Positions 32,520-32,682 of a DNA stretch of 32,682 nucleotides are shown here, in pieces. Source of the DNA: Nitrosopumilales archaeon. Lineage in GTDB: Archaea > Thermoproteota > Nitrososphaeria > Nitrososphaerales > Nitrosopumilaceae. Both the position numbers and the translations under genes were made by a program. Where the stretch lies: assembly GCA_016276965.1 (NCBI GenBank), contig JADNRU010000010.1, positions 1 through 32,682 on the forward strand. Reading direction: 5' to 3'. Below the pieces are notes generated by a model. It saw nothing but the letters and a program-made list of their open reading frames with translations, did no database searches and had not been told where the DNA came from. Positions within the stretch are counted from its first letter, which is position 1; each line of letters starts with the position of its first letter.

Positions 32520-32682
32520 AACTAAATTTTCCTAAACCCATATTTTTTGTTAAATTAGTTTTGTGACTTTGTATGCCTTGGATTAGATCAGCTTTATTAT
32601 TCAGTATGCGATATAATACTTGGAAGCTAACACATGTCATCAAATTGACCCAAAGTCAGAAGGGATGTGTTTTGGGATCCTT

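Noticed and set aside
32573-32682. A plus-strand frame starting MPWIRSALLF that stays open to the window edge
   Set aside because: Only about 36 codons are visible, with no recognisable motif and no convincing promoter. It could equally be the 3' flank of a convergent gene outside the window.
1-32682. CRISPR arrays, tRNA or rRNA genes, transposases, phage or defence genes
   Set aside because: I scanned both strands of the gaps and found no regularly spaced repeats and no tRNA-like fold. All sizeable frames are accounted for by the listed proteins.

Overview
The window is an AT-rich, gene-dense archaeal chromosome segment, most likely from an ammonia-oxidizing Nitrososphaerota (Thaumarchaeota) of the Nitrosopumilus/Nitrosarchaeum type. 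The evidence is a full-length TFB, a PolB1-like replicative DNA polymerase, an archaellin, archaeal NMNAT and triosephosphate isomerase, two membrane-anchored blue-copper proteins, and a methylmalonyl-CoA mutase module as expected for the thaumarchaeal 3-hydroxypropionate/4-hydroxybutyrate carbon fixation cycle. No ammonia-oxidation gene lies here, so the lineage call rests on gene content and style. Many genes have a TATA-like box 22-31 nt before the start codon, which suggests leaderless or short-leader mRNAs. TTG starts are frequent.

Layout. 1-99 is the 5' end of a TPR-like gene on the minus strand. 176-3821 (+) holds dCMP deaminase, DNA polymerase B with a C-terminal PIP-box, a SemiSWEET-like membrane protein and a small zinc ribbon. 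3910-7894 (+) holds triosephosphate isomerase, pyruvate phosphate dikinase and an XRE-CBS regulator, a gluconeogenic group. 7904-13802 (-) reads, in transcription order, M1 aminopeptidase, a membrane-anchored unknown, the MeaB chaperone GTPase, methylmalonyl-CoA mutase large subunit and methylmalonyl-CoA epimerase. The B12-binding mutase subunit (13938-14360, +) sits just beyond the aminopeptidase and is transcribed divergently from it.

14370-21936 (-) holds ketol-acid reductoisomerase, a cupredoxin membrane protein, a 39-residue zinc microprotein, NMN adenylyltransferase, an exported unknown, a SelB/EF-Tu-like protein with a degenerate GTPase domain, an alpha/beta hydrolase, methionyl-tRNA synthetase and a plastocyanin-like protein. 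22087-28724 holds an isolated archaellin (+), adenosylhomocysteinase (-), a Rieske ferredoxin, NAD synthetase and cysteinyl-tRNA synthetase (+), then YchF GTPase, an unknown and a CoA-binding protein (-). 28725-29000 is the largest non-coding stretch and carries a G+C-rich imperfect inverted repeat that looks like a structured RNA or a small element. 29001-32519 holds biotin protein ligase (+), an FMN-binding oxidase-like protein, a Dps-like ferritin and a 45-residue zinc microprotein (-), and TFB (+).

The genes are largely housekeeping: carbon fixation and gluconeogenesis, NAD synthesis (NMNAT and NadE), aminoacylation, methyl cycle, replication and transcription initiation. I saw no CRISPR array, transposase, prophage, rRNA, tRNA or defence island. 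The most novel-looking items are the inverted repeat at 28.8 kb, the pseudo-GTPase, the zinc microproteins missed by ordinary ORF length cut-offs, and the isolated archaellin with a histidine-rich leader.
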